64,000 nt of DNA from Cryptomeria japonica. Lineage: Eukaryota; Streptophyta; Pinopsida; Cupressales; Cupressaceae. The position numbers and the translations under genes were made by a program. Shown one piece after another: positions 46,065 to 58,219 of this stretch. The notes under the pieces were generated by a model. That model worked only from the letters and a program-made list of their open reading frames with translations. It was not told where the DNA came from and searched no databases. Numbering within the stretch: the stretch's first letter is position 1; each line of letters begins with the position of its first letter. The stretch spans positions 649,485,420 to 649,549,419 of the forward strand of contig NC_081405.1 of the NCBI RefSeq assembly GCF_030272615.1, given 5' to 3'.

Positions 46065-47110
46065 TAGAAAAGGCTGGTCTAATATGGGAGTGAAGATTAG
46101 AAACTGTCAGTGATTTCAGGTTATTTCATTACAATTAAGAAAAAGTTGGTCTTGTTGTTGGTATGTGAACTGATCATGTTGTTGGGTTTAAATTTTGGTA
46201 ATTTTTTCAGATATATTTTCTTTTATTTCAATTACATTTGATAAGTGAGAGTAGAAGGTTGCAACCTTATTTTATGAAGGCATTGTATTACAGATAGATA
46301 TCATATTGCTTTTTAGTTAGATAATAGAAAAAAGAATGGGTGGGTGATTTGTTATTTTTTTTTCTTATTCTGTATTAAATTCAATATTGTTTATTGCTCC
46401 AATCTGCCTTAAACCCTAATATGTCTAACATGACAAAACATTACAATGAGTGTAACCCAAAAGAATATTATATATCATGATAATCCAATGAATTATTTGT
46501 ATTAATTTTTGTATGAATGAAAATTAGAAATTGCCAACATGAAAAAACATGAATATAACCTAAAAGAATATTGCACGTCACAATAATCCAATGAAATGTT
46601 TGTATCAATTTTTTTATGAAGATTAGAAATAGCCAGTGATTCCAATGAAATGTTTGTATTAATTTCTATACAAATGAAGATTAGAAATGGCCAGGGGCTC
46701 CAATGAAATGTTTATATTAAGTTCTGTACAAATGAAAATTTGAAATTTTAGTGATTCATCATTTCATGACAAAGAAGAAAAAGTTGGTCTAATGTGACAA
46801 AACATTACAATGACTGTAATCCAGAATAATAGTATATATCATGATAATCCAATGAAACGTTTGTATTAATTGAAATCACCAGTGATTCCAGCCCATTTCA
46901 CGACAATGAAGAAAATACTGATCTAATATTACAAAACATTACAATGAATATAATCCAAAGTAACAGTATGTAATCGAAATGGCCAATGATTCCAGACCAT
47001 TCCACGTCAAAGAAAAAAACGCTGATCTAACATTACAATGTGTAACCCAAAGTAACAGTATACATCTTCGTAATCCAGTTTGTATTAATTCATGTGCAAA
47101 TGAAAATTAG
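46065..47110. repeat. Minisatellite-like 3' flank of DUF2431 cluster, right copy
   Basis: Matches 1721-2530 over 46375-47100 with the same modules in the same order (for example attgtttattgctccaatct, then acatgacaaaacattacaat). A shorter related piece at 46065-46150 is separated from it by about 220 bp of unrelated sequence. The LINE found at the equivalent point of the left block is absent here, so this copy shows the state before LINE insertion. Confidence 0.75.
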
Positions 47111-47134
47111 AAATCACCAGTGATCCCGGGCCAT

Positions 47135-48970
47135 TTCATAACAAAGATGAAGGGGCTGCATGCCATTCAAGAATCGAGAAGATATAAGTCTTACACTCTT
47201 GGAGAGAGATGCTTTTATTAGCCTTGGCCCCACTTTGTCTTTTATTCTGTTTTTCTGAAATCAACAGACTCCAAAAACAGCCTATATTTTTTCTGCTGCT
47301 TCTCCTAAATTCCATATACTGTAGGGGCGCCACTCTCTGTGGGTAACACGGATTTTGCCCATAAAGCTCAACAACTTAGTAGAACTTTCGAAAAACATAA
47401 TTACCAACTCTCTGTTCTTCTTGATAGATTCCTTATGAGGTTCCCCATGACCTTTTGGGAAATTGAAAACAATTCTGTCAAACTTTGTTATGTGACTTTT
47501 TCTTCAAGTGGTGAAGTAACTCTTTTTATAATTAAAAGAGGATAAAAATAAAGGATATTATAATCTTTTGGTTTAGAGAAAGGTTAATAAAGAATGATTA
47601 TGAAAAACTCTCTTAAAATATAGTTATGATTATATTTATGAAAGGGTAAATAAATGTGATCTTTTCTAAAGGGTGTGATGGTTTGGAAACCACCCCTTAA
47701 AAGGTTATATAAGTCATCTATGTGAGCCTGGAAAGGGGGTAGGGGGATCACTCAAGAAAGAAGAAGAAGGTGGCTTGGTGAGCTATGGGCATGGGAGGAA
47801 ATATAGAAATTTAAAGGGCACAACGGAATAAAGTTTAAGGTCATTGGTTGGCATGGGCATTGGAGAAGGGGCACACAGCCCGTATCCAACTCGGGGTACA
47901 GTGTACACTCGGGAGTGTCCTGGCTTGTGTTTATTTCATGCCGTGAAAGTATGCAAGGTTCTTTGTCCTCCTGGAATGCTTACTTGCCTCCTGGAGTGCT
48001 TACTTGCCGTAAAAGAACCTAGACCTATGACTATTCCTTTGCATTCTAGAAAATATGGTTGGTTTTGTGTAAGAACTGGTTCCTTTGAGAAGTGTACCTT
48101 ATCAATAAGAGCCAATACCACTAAAACTTCCTTAAGTGAGAGTGACCTTTCCAAAACAGATAAGTACTTGAAACTCGGATAATGAGAATATAATGATTTT
48201 GATGATAATATGATTGAGTTATGTGGCTATGCTATTTAATTTATTATGGCAACAATTAACTTTATAATTCTTATTAGATCATTAATGCAATAATCACTTT
48301 GTCTATATACATCTAGTTTAATTTTATGACATCTTATAATTGATCTTAACATTAATATTTAAGCTCCTAATTCTTCTGCAATTACGTAATTGAATCTTGA
48401 AGAAAAGTGCCATTACAAACTTCCTCTCTTAATTTCCAATTTGATCCACTCTGGTTGCATCAACCTCATACACTCTTAAGACCTCCTCTGCTTTGACAAC
48501 ATTCAAATACACAGTCAAAAATCTTGTAAGTGCCAACATTTTTGTAAGATATAAGTGTCAACAGATGAGAACAGAGCATAATTTTTATTCATTTTTTTTC
48601 CTTCTGAGACCTCTGCTATCAAGTGATCTGGCGACGATGTTATGTGCACAGTCAAAAGCATTTGCCAAAGAAGATGAAAATGAGAAGTTGCCTTCTCCAA
48701 CTAACAGAATCCTATGCAAGCTAGAATAATGCATAAGCTTCCTCTCCAACACAGGTGGTCTCTGCTAGAATAAAAAAATACAAGATTAAAATCAACAAGT
48801 TAATCTCATTCCCTTATTCCGTATTTTCTCAAAATCTCAGGAGCCCACAACTTGGACTAATTACAGTATGCCCGAGGGAAGCAAATTACCTGAGAAAGCT
48901 CTAATGCTTCTACCCACCTCAGTAATTCCTCCAGTTGGGTTACGATTGTACAATATTCAGGCTGTTCCAT
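47135..48970 (-). pseudogene. DUF2431 (BMT5-like) pseudogene copy C
   Basis: Three exons are visible. Exon 1 (48970-48890) reads M-E-Q-P-E-Y-C-T-I-V-T and ends E-L-S-Q at a GTAA donor, phase 0. Exon 2 (48761-48611) is 151 bp, as in copy B, with L-L-V-G-E-G-N-F-S-F-S and A-R-S-L-D-S-R. Exon 3 starts at 48487 with E-E-V-L-R-V-Y-E. A deletion between two tatga repeats removes about 20 codons before V-D-A-T-R, and a stop follows Q-I-G-N. A solo LTR (47486-48417) then interrupts the K-F-D-R-I-V-F-N-F motif between the first K and F codons. After it come R-V-T-H-R-E and W-N-L-G-E-A-A-E-K and further frame damage. Copy C is dead but best shows the ancestral three-exon layout. Confidence 0.83.
47486..48417. 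mobile_element. Solo LTR inside DUF2431 copy C
   Basis: A 932 bp element starting tgttatgtgac and ending gtgccattaca (TG...CA), with imperfect inverted ends of about 23 bp. It is flanked by the perfect 5 bp direct repeat aactt (47481-47485 and 48418-48422). Removing element plus one aactt restores the DUF2431 frame across R-K-F-D-R. A TATA-like ttatataag is at 47705-47713 on the plus strand, suggesting plus orientation. No internal coding region remains; the 112-codon ORF inside (47844-48182) has no recognised domain. Confidence 0.85.
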
Positions 48971-50565
48971 GGTTTTGTAGCAGAATGTACTCGGAACACT
49001 GAAAAACACGAAGGATTCCCTATAGCCCAGCAGCGAAGGATATTTAATAGTTTAATATCTGTTTTAATCCAAAAAGTAATAAATTATTTGTAGTCATATT
49101 AACACAACAAAAAATATGATTTAATGCATATCTACAGATCTATTTATTTTTAGGGTTTTTTGGACACTTCAATAAAAAGTATGTTGGTATGGAATCATGC
49201 TTGATAATGTGTACCTAAAATCTTAATTATAAGCAAGGGCCTTGTCAAATAAGCTGCTGTAATTTTTTTTATATAATTGAAAATCCTCACATAATTTTGA
49301 GCCAAAGGAATGCTCAATTACTAGATTTTTTCCTTATACCATCCAAAAAAAATAACTTAAGAAGTAATATTAGTACCATTGCCTTTAAGAATTTTCAAAC
49401 CATAAGATAATGATACTTCTACATAGACTTAAGATACGAACCTTAAAAAAGATAAATAAAATAAAACAAAGGTAAAATATAACATAAAATATAAAAAAAA
49501 TAAGAAAATCAAAAGACAACTAACTCTGAAATAAAATTAGATGCTAAAATTCTAAAAAGAGTTAATTTTAATATCAATGTCTTGATGAATTTTCAAACCA
49601 TAAGATAATGATACTTATGCATAAACTGAAGACACAAACCCTAAAAAGATAAATAAAATAAAACAAGGATAAAATCTAATGTGAAATATTAAAAAATAAG
49701 AAAATCAAAAGACAACTAATTCTGACATAAAATTAAAAAGTAATACCTAAAAATCAAAACATAAACAGTGTATGATTACATTAAGACTTAATCTCATGTA
49801 TGACTTCAAGATTTTTCATTGCAAATTTTGTTCCATGATCCTAAAATTTCGTTGGTGAATTAAATTTGTTGGGTAATCTGTTTTCATTTTATATAATTGT
49901 TAAGTTTTTCCCACATAACTGATCTCTACACCTGCAAAAACGAATCATTTCATGGATTTAATCTGTTCTCACAAAAATGAATTGCACAATTTTAAGTGTC
50001 TGGAATCTGTTTGAATTATTTTCTAAAATTTAGTTCTAAAAAAAACTGGTGTTGATGAAGAGTTCTATGAATTTGCTAAACAAGGATCTTATATCAAAAC
50101 CTTGGATTCTGACCTAACAATATTGGAATATAGATTGAAGATACAAATAATAGTACAGTATGCCTCAGTCTATTGCTAAATCCAAATGCTGATGGAGTCT
50201 AATGCATCTTCAAGTGATGATACAAGTAATCAAATAGAACGAATAAATGGATTAGAGTTCTCCCTCTTATAAAACAACCTGGCATTCAAATCACACATTC
50301 CACAGTCAAAGGCATCAAATAACAAGAAGTAGGAAGTGAGTCAAAGTAGATTTAAATTTGAATTTAAAAGTCTAAAGGTCAAATGTATAGCATGAATATG
50401 TATCATGTTCATTTCCAAGAATGTAGATTCAACCTAAATAAAATAAAGGATAAACTGCAGATTAGATTCAACCTAAACAAAATTAGGGACAAACTACATT
50501 AAAAGAGAACTCACACACTAGTGCAAAGTCTCAGTTAAAGCTACATTTTCATCATCCATCAAACC
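48971..50565. other. AT-rich spacer upstream of copy C, with a ~205 bp tandem duplication
   Basis: No gene is seen. Between 49389 and 49740 a segment is present twice (about 49389-49540 and 49592-49740), sharing ttttcaaaccataagataat, agataaataaaataaaacaa and aagaaaatcaaaagacaact in order. The end, from 50500 on, joins sequence also found after 3050 in the left block. Confidence 0.6.
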
Positions 50566-50834
50566 TTAAGTCAAAATTATTGTCTCATTTCACCAAACCG
50601 TAATATTATTACTCCAAGCAGACATACCAACAGTCACCCCTAAACCATAACCTACCTCAAAATCAAATCTGCCAAAGCATTAACAGTGCCCCAGCTCTTC
50701 AATACATTAAAGCACAACCCAAAACCAGTACCCGTTTAGCTAAATACATTAAAGCACAACCCAAAACCAGTACCCGTTTAGCTAAATTCACAGAATTCAC
50801 TAAACATTAAATACCCAAACGAAAGCAAACTTAC

Positions 50835-51008
50835 CTGAGCAGGCACCGCTCTTAATGGATCCCATTGATCGTTTAGTGTCATGTGCCAATTCACTTTGTA
50901 AGAAAAAAATTCAGATTGCAAAGACAAAAATGAACCAAAATATTCCATTATAAATTTACAAATTATAAAACCATCGAAGTACAAAATCTGAACCAAAATA
51001 GTGCACAA
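50835..51008 (-). pseudogene. Orphan DUF2431 leader exon in the right block
   Basis: An open frame ending M-T-L-N-D-Q-W-D-P-L-R-A-V-P-A-Q at a GTAAG donor (50834-50830), nearly identical to the leader exon of copy A (3284-3331). The following exons are missing: the next DUF2431 sequence on the minus strand, copy C, has its own exon 1. It therefore marks a deleted gene copy. Confidence 0.55.
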
Positions 51009-51397
51009 TCAATTTAGAAATCCTTAGAAATCATAAAACCCTTAACAGATAAAAGCCTTGAAATTTCAATATTGCTTATTTCAACATACTTTTCCTGTCC
51101 CAAAAGCCGTAAACAAATTTAATTATTTATTGTTTCTTTTCAGAAAAAGCCTTTAGAAATGGCAGGGTAGACATAAAAAAAACATTACAGTATGCCTCAA
51201 AATTTGAAGTGTACCCAAAACATTATATTTCAAATTACTGTCCAAGCAATTTGCTACACCATAATCATATGAATGGTTGTGACAGGACTTGTAGTAATCC
51301 ATTGTATGACTGAAGATAACAAAGCACAAGTCTGTACATGCCTTTGCATGATTAAACAGTTAAAAAGGGCATGGCATACACAGCAGATGCATGCCAC

Positions 51398-52016
51398 TCA
51401 GAGAGCGTACTTGGAGAACATATAAGTTCTACACTCTCCCAGACGGAAGTTTCTATTGATTTGGGCTTCACTGCCCCTTACATTCATATAACCAGGATAA
51501 TCTGTTTTTCTGAAACGCACAGACTTCTTCAAATATAGCCCATACTTTTCTGCTTTTCCTTCTAAATTCCATTCTCTGTAGGGTGGCCCCACCTTGTTAG
51601 TAACATGGATTTCTCCATAAATGCTCAACAGCTTGGTAGCACTTTTGAAAAACATACTTAGCAACTCATTTTTTTTCTTGATGCGTTCCCCACCCCCAAA
51701 AAAGCCTGCATGCGGGAGATTGAATACAATTCTGTCAAACTTCCTCGCGCTTAGTTCTTCAATTTCGTGCAGTCTGGTTGCATCCACCTTATACAGTACC
51801 GATGGTCCACGTCTTTGCAAGTTCCGAATTGAACTATAAGCTCTATCATAAACCCTAAAAACTTTCCCTGTTTTGACAACGTTGAAAAGGAGAGTCAAAA
51901 AATATATTGGGAACAAAAAAGAATTACGAAGAAAGAATAGGGTATATGTTTTAAGTTTATTTATTTCAAGTTGTGATTGATACCTTTTCTATCAAGTGAT
52001 GTGGCTACGATGTTTT
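51398..52016 (-). pseudogene. DUF2431 (BMT5-like) pseudogene copy D, exon 2 truncated by copia element 2
   Basis: Exon 3 (51867-51398) is fully open and closely matches copy B, with F-D-R-I-V-F-N-L-P-H-A-G-F-F, which keeps the P-H lost in copy B, then G-E-I-H-V-T-N-K, D-Y-P-G-Y-M-N-V-R-G and L-G-E-C-R-T-Y-M-F. The intron is 116 bp. Only the last 33 bp of exon 2 remain (I-V-A-T-S-L-D, 52016-51984). The 3' LTR of copia element 2 begins at 52017, exactly where exon 2 stops, and the SAM-binding G-E-G part is gone. A leader exon for this copy lies beyond the copia element at 57216-57365. Confidence 0.82.
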
Positions 52017-52413
52017 TGTAGAATTTTGATCCTGATCTATCCTCTCTTAATCAGCTGATTAGCAAATAATAACAGCAAAAAGAATAAATTGCAAAAACAA
52101 ATCACAATTTGCAGCTTAGAAGAATTAATAATAACTGAAATTCTAAATATATTCCAAGCATTGCATGGAAAGCTACTAAGGCTAATGCAATAAGTGCATG
52201 CACAACATGTTTTATTTACTAAAAACAAACTCATGCAAAAAACAAAACTAGTCTTAAGGATTAATGCATGCTGGAGTACATGCTTTATTTGCATGAATAA
52301 ACAAAAAACTGATTTAAACTAAAAATATCTTATGCATGGTGATGAATGGAAAGATTCATGTCCAAACTAGAGCTGCATGAAGCTGCATGCTAGAGCAGCA
52401 TCAATTATCAACA
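52017..52413 (-). repeat. 3' LTR of copia element 2
   Basis: 397 bp. On the minus strand it starts tgttgataattgatgctg and ends caaaattctaca. It lacks about 100 bp present in the 5' LTR (56630-56730), the part with the TATA-like box. Confidence 0.88.
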
Positions 52414-52424
52414 TACTCCCCCTT
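52414..52424 (-). other. Polypurine tract of copia element 2
   Basis: aagggggagta on the minus strand, immediately upstream of the TG start of the 3' LTR. Confidence 0.85.
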
Positions 52425-55400
52425 GATGTTGAGAGGGCTCACAAGCTTATCTCGTAGTGCTATAAACTGAGTTTTTGCAACCGCTTTGGTGAATCTATCT
52501 GCTAGCTGGTCCTAGGTGTTGATATGCTTTAATCCGGCATTCTTCTTCTGCACCAAATCTCGTATGAAGTGATATTTCAAATTAAAATGCTTTGTTCTAC
52601 TGTGATGAACGGGATTCTTAGCTAACTTGGTGGCACTCACATTGTCACAATAAATTACTGTAGGCTGAATTTGTTTTTCTCCAATTTCTTCCAAAACTTT
52701 TTTGAACCAAAGAGCTTGTGTACCTGCTGAGGTAATTGCAACATCTCTGCTTCTGTAGATGAGAGGGAAACAATACTTTTCTTTTTCAAACTCTAGGTAA
52801 TCAAACCAGAACCAAAAGAAAAACAATTTCTAGATGTAGATTTACGGTCATCCATACTACCTCCCTAATCTGAATCACTAAAGCCTACAAGATTGAACTT
52901 TTCAGAAGAGTAGTAATGAATACCAAAACTTAAATTCCTTTTCACATACCTCAAAATTCTCTTGGCTGCCTTCATATGTATTTCAGATGAATTTGTCATA
53001 TACCTTGAAACAAGTGAAACTGAATAGGCAATATCAGGCCTCATGTGGATTAGAAACATCAAGGTCACCACAATACTTCTATAAGTTGTTTCATCAACTA
53101 AATCAACAACATCATCTCAACATAACAAAACTCCATAAGCACTTGGAGTGGAGACAAGGTTACAATTAGTCATATTAAATTTCTTCAGCATATCTTGTGC
53201 ATACTTTGTTTGACAAATGAAAATCTCATCCTTAATTTGATAAATCTCCATTCCTAGAAAATATTTCATCAGACCAAGATTTTTCATCTCAAATTCTTTC
53301 ATCATAGCAGCTTTGAATTCTTCTTTCATCTTAGAACTACTGCCCATATATAAAAGATCAACATACAAACTTATGATGAGATTATCAGTACCTTCTTGTT
53401 TGTAGTAAAGGGTAGGATCACTCTTACTTCTTTGGAAGCCATTCTCTTGAAAGTATCCATTAATCCTGGCATACCACGCTCTTGGTGCTTGCTTGAGGCC
53501 ATACAAAGACTTCTTCATCCTGTACACTTGATGCTCTTTTCCTTCCACTTCAAAACCTTGTGGCTGCTCCACATATACTTCCTCTTCTAAGTACCCATTC
53601 AAGAAGGCACTTTTCACGTCCATATGATGTATGCTCCACTTCTTCTGAGCTGCTAATGAAATAAACATTCTTATGGTCTCTTGTCTTGCTACTGGTGCCA
53701 ATGTCTCTTCATAATCAATTCCATACTTCTGTGTGAAGCCTTTAGCAACTAATCTTGCCTTGTGTTTTTCAACACTCCCATCACTGTTAAACTTGGTCTT
53801 GTAGACCCATTTGGTGCCAATCTTTTTTTTTTCATGTGGAAGTTCTATTAACTCCCAAGTGTCATTCTTGTGAATGGAATTAATCTCTTCTTCCATGGCT
53901 TTCACCGAAACCTCATTAGTACATGCATCTTCAAAACATGATGGTTCAAAATCAACCTTGGCTAATAAAGAAAAATTCACTATCTCACCTATTGGGTTTT
54001 CTTCATGTACTTGATTTCCACTCCTCTGGTAGATATCACTCAATCTCCTTACCTTCCTTGTAAAACTTGGAGAAGAAGGTGGACTTGAACTTGGTACTAA
54101 AGAACTTGATGAAGGGTTGCTTGGTGGAGTTAAACCACTGGACATAGAAACATTAGTTGGCTGCTCATGATCAGTATCAACAATTATATCATCATTCAAA
54201 ATAGATTTTGGCTTCTCAACATGGCCTTTTAAATGACCATAAACTCCCCCTTCATAAAAAATTACATCTCTTGAGACAATAAGCTTATTAGTGATGGGAT
54301 TATACAATCTATAAGCCTTGCTTTTCTCACTATACCCAATAAAAATACATGACTCACTCTTTGCATCTAAATTTTGTCTATTCTGATCAGGTACATGCAC
54401 ATAAGCCAAACAACCAAAAACTTTGAAATGATTAACATTAGGCCTTTTTCCATACCAAGTTTCATAAGGAGTCATATTTTCTAGTGCACTGGTGGGGCTA
54501 CAGTTGAGGATGTATACTGCTGTAGCAACTGCATCTCCCCAATAAGAATTGCTCAATCCCCTGGTTTGTAACATGCACCTTACCATTTCAACCACAATAC
54601 GATTTTTGCTTTTAGCTACTCCATTCTGTTGAGGTGTGTATGCAATCATGAGTTGCCTCTTGATACCATTAAGATCACAATAACTCTGGAAAGCCTTTGA
54701 GCAAAATTCTCCTCCACGATCAGTCCTTAAACACTTGATTTTGCATCCTTTCTCATTTTCCACAAGGGCTTTAAACTCATTGAATGTATCTAGGGCTTCA
54801 TCCTTGGCCTTCAAAAAATATACCCAACAATTTCGTGAGTAATCATCAATAAAAGTGATGAAATATGATGACTTACCCAAACTCTTAGTCTGCAAGGACC
54901 ACATATATCTGAATGAACAAGGTGAAGTGGGTGATGAGCCCTCCATGCATTTCCCTTTGGAAACTTTTCCCTTGCATGCTTTCCTTTAGCACAATCTTCA
55001 CAAATCTCCTTGTGTTCCTCAACCTTGGGCAAACCAGAAACTAATGTATGCGAGGTTAGAAACGTCAAACTATGAAAATTTAAATGCCCATACTTGAGAT
55101 GCCATAACCAACTTGAATCCTCGTAAGCCATATTTGCCAAACTATTGTTATGTTCACCAAACTTCAAGGGGAACATCCTATTCTTGTCATAGGAACAACA
55201 GTGATCACCCTATTATCCTTATTCTTATCATAGATAGTACAAGTCTTATTCGCAAAGACTACTTTATAATTTTTCTTACATAGCTGCCCAACACTTAACA
55301 AATTGTGCTTCAATTGTGGAGTATAATAAATATCATGAATACTCTTTATACCTTCTTTTGTTTGAACCTCCATAGCTCTTTTGGCCGCAACCTCCAATGA

Positions 55401-56468
55401 TTTATCATCACCAAGCTGGATCTTGGATTTGAAACTTCCATCCTTTGTTGAGAACAACTTCTCATTCCCTGTCATATGGTTAGAGCATCAAAAATCTAGG
55501 TACCAAACATCTTTACTAATATTTTCACCCTTGGCATAAGATAAAAATAAGTGATCAAGAGGATTCTCACTACTTTCTTGAGTATAGTTAGCACTTTTAC
55601 CTTCTTTCAATCTGCATTTTCTTTCAAAGTGGTTATACATGTTACAATGGTAACATTGAACATTTCTCTTATTAAATCTGCCTCTACCTCTTCCTCTGAA
55701 ACCACCTCTTCCTCTTGAGCCACCTATTCCTCTACCTCTTGAAAAATTTTGGCTTTGCCTTTTACCTTGGCCTTCATTGATTTTGGGACTACTGTTGCTT
55801 GCATCTTCATTTTTTGTGATTAACAATTTAGAGGAAAACACTTTCTCTACACCTTCAAAAGAATCTTTCAATCTTTCTTCATGAGACATCACAGATCCAA
55901 CCAGTTGAGCAAACTATAGTTTTGTCAAATCCTTGCTTTCTTCTATGATTATTGCTACATGATTCCATCTGGGTGTCAAAGATCTCAACACCTTTTTAAT
56001 CAAAACTTCCTTGCTTACAATTTCCCCAAGTGTAGCCATTTTATTGACCACATCTTTGACTCTAACACAATAATCACTTATACTTTCAGCTTCTTGCATC
56101 TTCAAATTTTTAAATTCTCCCTTCAATGTCTAAAGCTTGACCACTTTAACTTGATCGCTACCCTGGTAAGCTTCTTGTAGAGTCTTCCAGACATCTTTGG
56201 CAGTTGTTGCTCCTGATATTCTTGGAAATAAGCTCTTATCAAGAGCTGTCTGAATGTGAAACAAAGCTTGAGCATTCTTTTTCCTTGCTTCCTTTCTTGC
56301 TATTCTTTCATTAGGTGCAAGGGCATTCCAATCAGCTCACTCTTCATAACCTGATTCAATAATCTCCCACAAATCTTTTCCAATAAAAAAGGCCAGCATC
56401 TTAACGCACCAATAATCATAATCATTTCCATCAAATTCTGGAACGAGCATATGGTTAGAATTTGACAT
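52425..56468 (-). pseudogene. Copia element 2 gag-pol polyprotein
   Basis: Starts at ATG 56468 (M-S-N-S-N-H-M-L-V-P-E-F-D-G). Gag: ends with an R-G-G-rich stretch and a CCHC knuckle C-Y-H-C-N-M-Y-N-H-F-E-R-K-C (55655-55614). Protease: V-W-Y-L-D-F then a stop before C-S-N-H-M-T, in place of the active-site glycine region (near 55487). Integrase: [31 protein letters not shown] and [10 protein letters not shown], where lysine replaces the catalytic glutamate. [24 protein letters not shown], and S-L-Y-V-D-L-L-Y, where one D of Y-V-D-D is lost by a 3 bp deletion (near 53358). RNase H: G-F-S-D-S-D, Y-C-D-N-V-S-A-T, with stops and a frameshift after 53117. Good overall preservation but catalytically dead. 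Confidence 0.92.
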
Positions 56469-56523
56469 GATTAATTTTGGCAAAATTCTAACAATAAAAC
56501 TTAAACCCAAAACAATTTTACCT

Positions 56524-56535
56524 ACTCTGATACCA
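56524..56535 (-). other. Primer binding site of copia element 2
   Basis: tggtatcagagt on the minus strand, two bases after the LTR end, is the classic plant copia box complementary to initiator tRNA-Met. Confidence 0.92.
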
Positions 56536-56538
56536 CTT

Positions 56539-56920
56539 GTAGAATTTTGAACTTGACCTATCCTCTCTGAACCATCTGATTAGCAAACAATAACAACAAA
56601 AAGAATAAATTGCAAAAAGAAATCACAATTTAGAATAAAAAACAAAGTGCCCTGTTTTTTGGAATTACACACACCAATTTCTTTTATTGAAGCTTAATTA
56701 AAAATTACATAGAGGTTGTATATATAAAGAATTTGCAGCCTAGAAGAATTAATAATAACTGCAGTTCTAAATATATTCCAAAACTATTAAGGCTTTCAAA
56801 TTAAAAAAACAAACTACTCCCTAAATTAAGAATACAATAAGTGCATGCACAACATGCTTTATTTACTAAAAACAAATTCATGCAAAAAAACAAAACTAAA
56901 AAATAGTCCTAAGTATTAAT
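56539..56920 (-). repeat. 5' LTR of copia element 2, truncated
   Basis: Matches the 3' LTR from its inner end (caaaattctaca on the minus strand) up to about 56920, where it joins intron-1 sequence of the DUF2431 block. The first ~150 bp of U3 are missing. It keeps about 100 bp absent from the other LTR, with a TATA-like tttatatatacaa (about 56717-56729) and an aataaa signal near 56685 on the minus strand. Confidence 0.85.
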
Positions 56921-57215
56921 CAAATACTTTAGACCAAATAAACTCAGCTAATCTTAGTTGCCCAATACTCTCAAAATCTCATCCTACAGAAATTGGCAAA
57001 GAAAAACCTGAAAACACAGCACTTCTCCTCGCCCGAACACAATTGCAATAACATTCTCAATACTCAACAAGACTCAAATCAAAATGCTATAGCTCCATTC
57101 GTAACCTTTCTAGGATATACAAGCTTTTCCATCATTGAACAAGACTCAAATTAAAATGCTATACCCACATACAGCTCGTACCACTACCAGTATGCCCAAG
57201 AGGAAGCAAACTTAC

Positions 57216-57365
57216 CTGGTAAAGTACTGATGATTCTTCCAGCCTCTGTCTTTCCTTATAAGAGGTCACATTTCTACCATATACAAGCTTTACCATCGTT
57301 GAACAATATAATAAAATTTGGCACCCGGGAAAATACAATAAGATTTCAAGCTTCTCCACAAACAA
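57216..57365 (-). pseudogene. Putative leader exon of DUF2431 copy D
   Basis: A 50-codon open frame on the minus strand (M-F-V-E-K-L at 57365) ending S-S-V-L-Y-Q at a GTAAG donor, phase 0, like the leader exon at 25463-25609. Shared residues include F-P-G-C-Q-I, Y-G-R-N-V-T-S-Y and R-Q-R. The remainder of the gene is 5 kb away beyond copia element 2 and truncated, so it is non-functional. About 280 bp of intron 1 remain downstream (57215-56921). Confidence 0.5.
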
Positions 57366-57461
57366 AATGAAATGGAATACCGGAAAAAGATCGAATTTGC
57401 CCGGATTTTTGTTGGATTAAATGCAGTAAATATGTGTAATTTGTTTACTTTTGTGTGGGCA

Positions 57462-57502
57462 TTTGATATTAGTCATTAGGAGCGTCGGCGCAGCCATTTT
57501 CT
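57462..57502 (-). promoter_or_regulatory. 41 bp conserved block, right copy
   Basis: Identical over 41 bp to 25690-25730, about 100 bp upstream of the putative leader exon. Promoter role inferred from position only. Confidence 0.4.
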
Positions 57503-58219
57503 TTCGTGGGTCCGTTTAAAGTTTCTATCTCTAGTTTCCCTTACTACAAAATATCCATATACCTTAGTACAGTCCATCAATACACTCCATCTACTGCTTT
57601 CATGTCAAATATGATGAACTCTCGTTCTTCAGTTGTGTAATTAATACTCTCGCTTTTCTTTCAATATTTGTCCTTGCCAACATGAAAAATCTTTCATCAA
57701 AATGTGAATTTTTTTAGAACATTTTTCACCAACAAAATCATTTTGGCTATCAGGCACTACCTTGAGTTAAAACACATCTTCTGTTAAGAGTCAAGAACTA
57801 AACGGTAACCATTATGTCAAATTGGTGGGAAGTACTATCTTAACCATGACCCTAATGATGTTAGAGCCTTGCACTCACCAAAACTTCATTTGTAGTGGGC
57901 TCATTAAGAATCCTTATGAAACAAATTTTTGATTGTCAATTAATTAATAAATACTATTCATTTATACAATCATGTAGCACATCATTCAAGCTAATTTAAG
58001 CAACTATAATCAGTTAAACTCATAAAAGCTCTACTTATTATTCATCATCAGAATAAGATAATTAGAACGAAATGAATATTACATTTATGAATGCTTATTA
58101 ATTATAACTCTATTCTTAATTAATATTTTTTCTAATTCATAATTAGTTTAAATCCTATAAATAATTAATTTGAATCCTAAATTTATATAATAATTAACAA
58201 TATAATAATTATAATTCTG
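57503..58219. other. Upstream flank of the right DUF2431 block
   Basis: Aligns with 25731-26600 with many substitutions and indels (shared tccttatgaaacaa and ttgattgtcaattaattaat). No genes seen. Confidence 0.65.

Larger units (their letters stand above)
52017..56920 (-). mobile_element. Ty1/copia element 2
   Basis: Minus-strand copia element with LTRs at 52017-52413 (3') and 56539-56920 (5', truncated), a tRNA-Met-type PBS and a polypurine tract, and a nearly complete gag-pol of about 1,350 codons. It is much less decayed than copia element 1, with one open stretch of 609 codons, so it is younger. The outer end of the 5' LTR is missing, together with the 3' part of intron 1 and most of exon 2 of DUF2431 copy D. 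A deletion after insertion explains this and the absence of a target duplication. Confidence 0.92.

Noticed and set aside
47844-48182. 112-codon ORF in the solo LTR as a host gene
   Set aside because: It lies wholly within the TG...CA element bounded by the aactt duplication and shows no domain.
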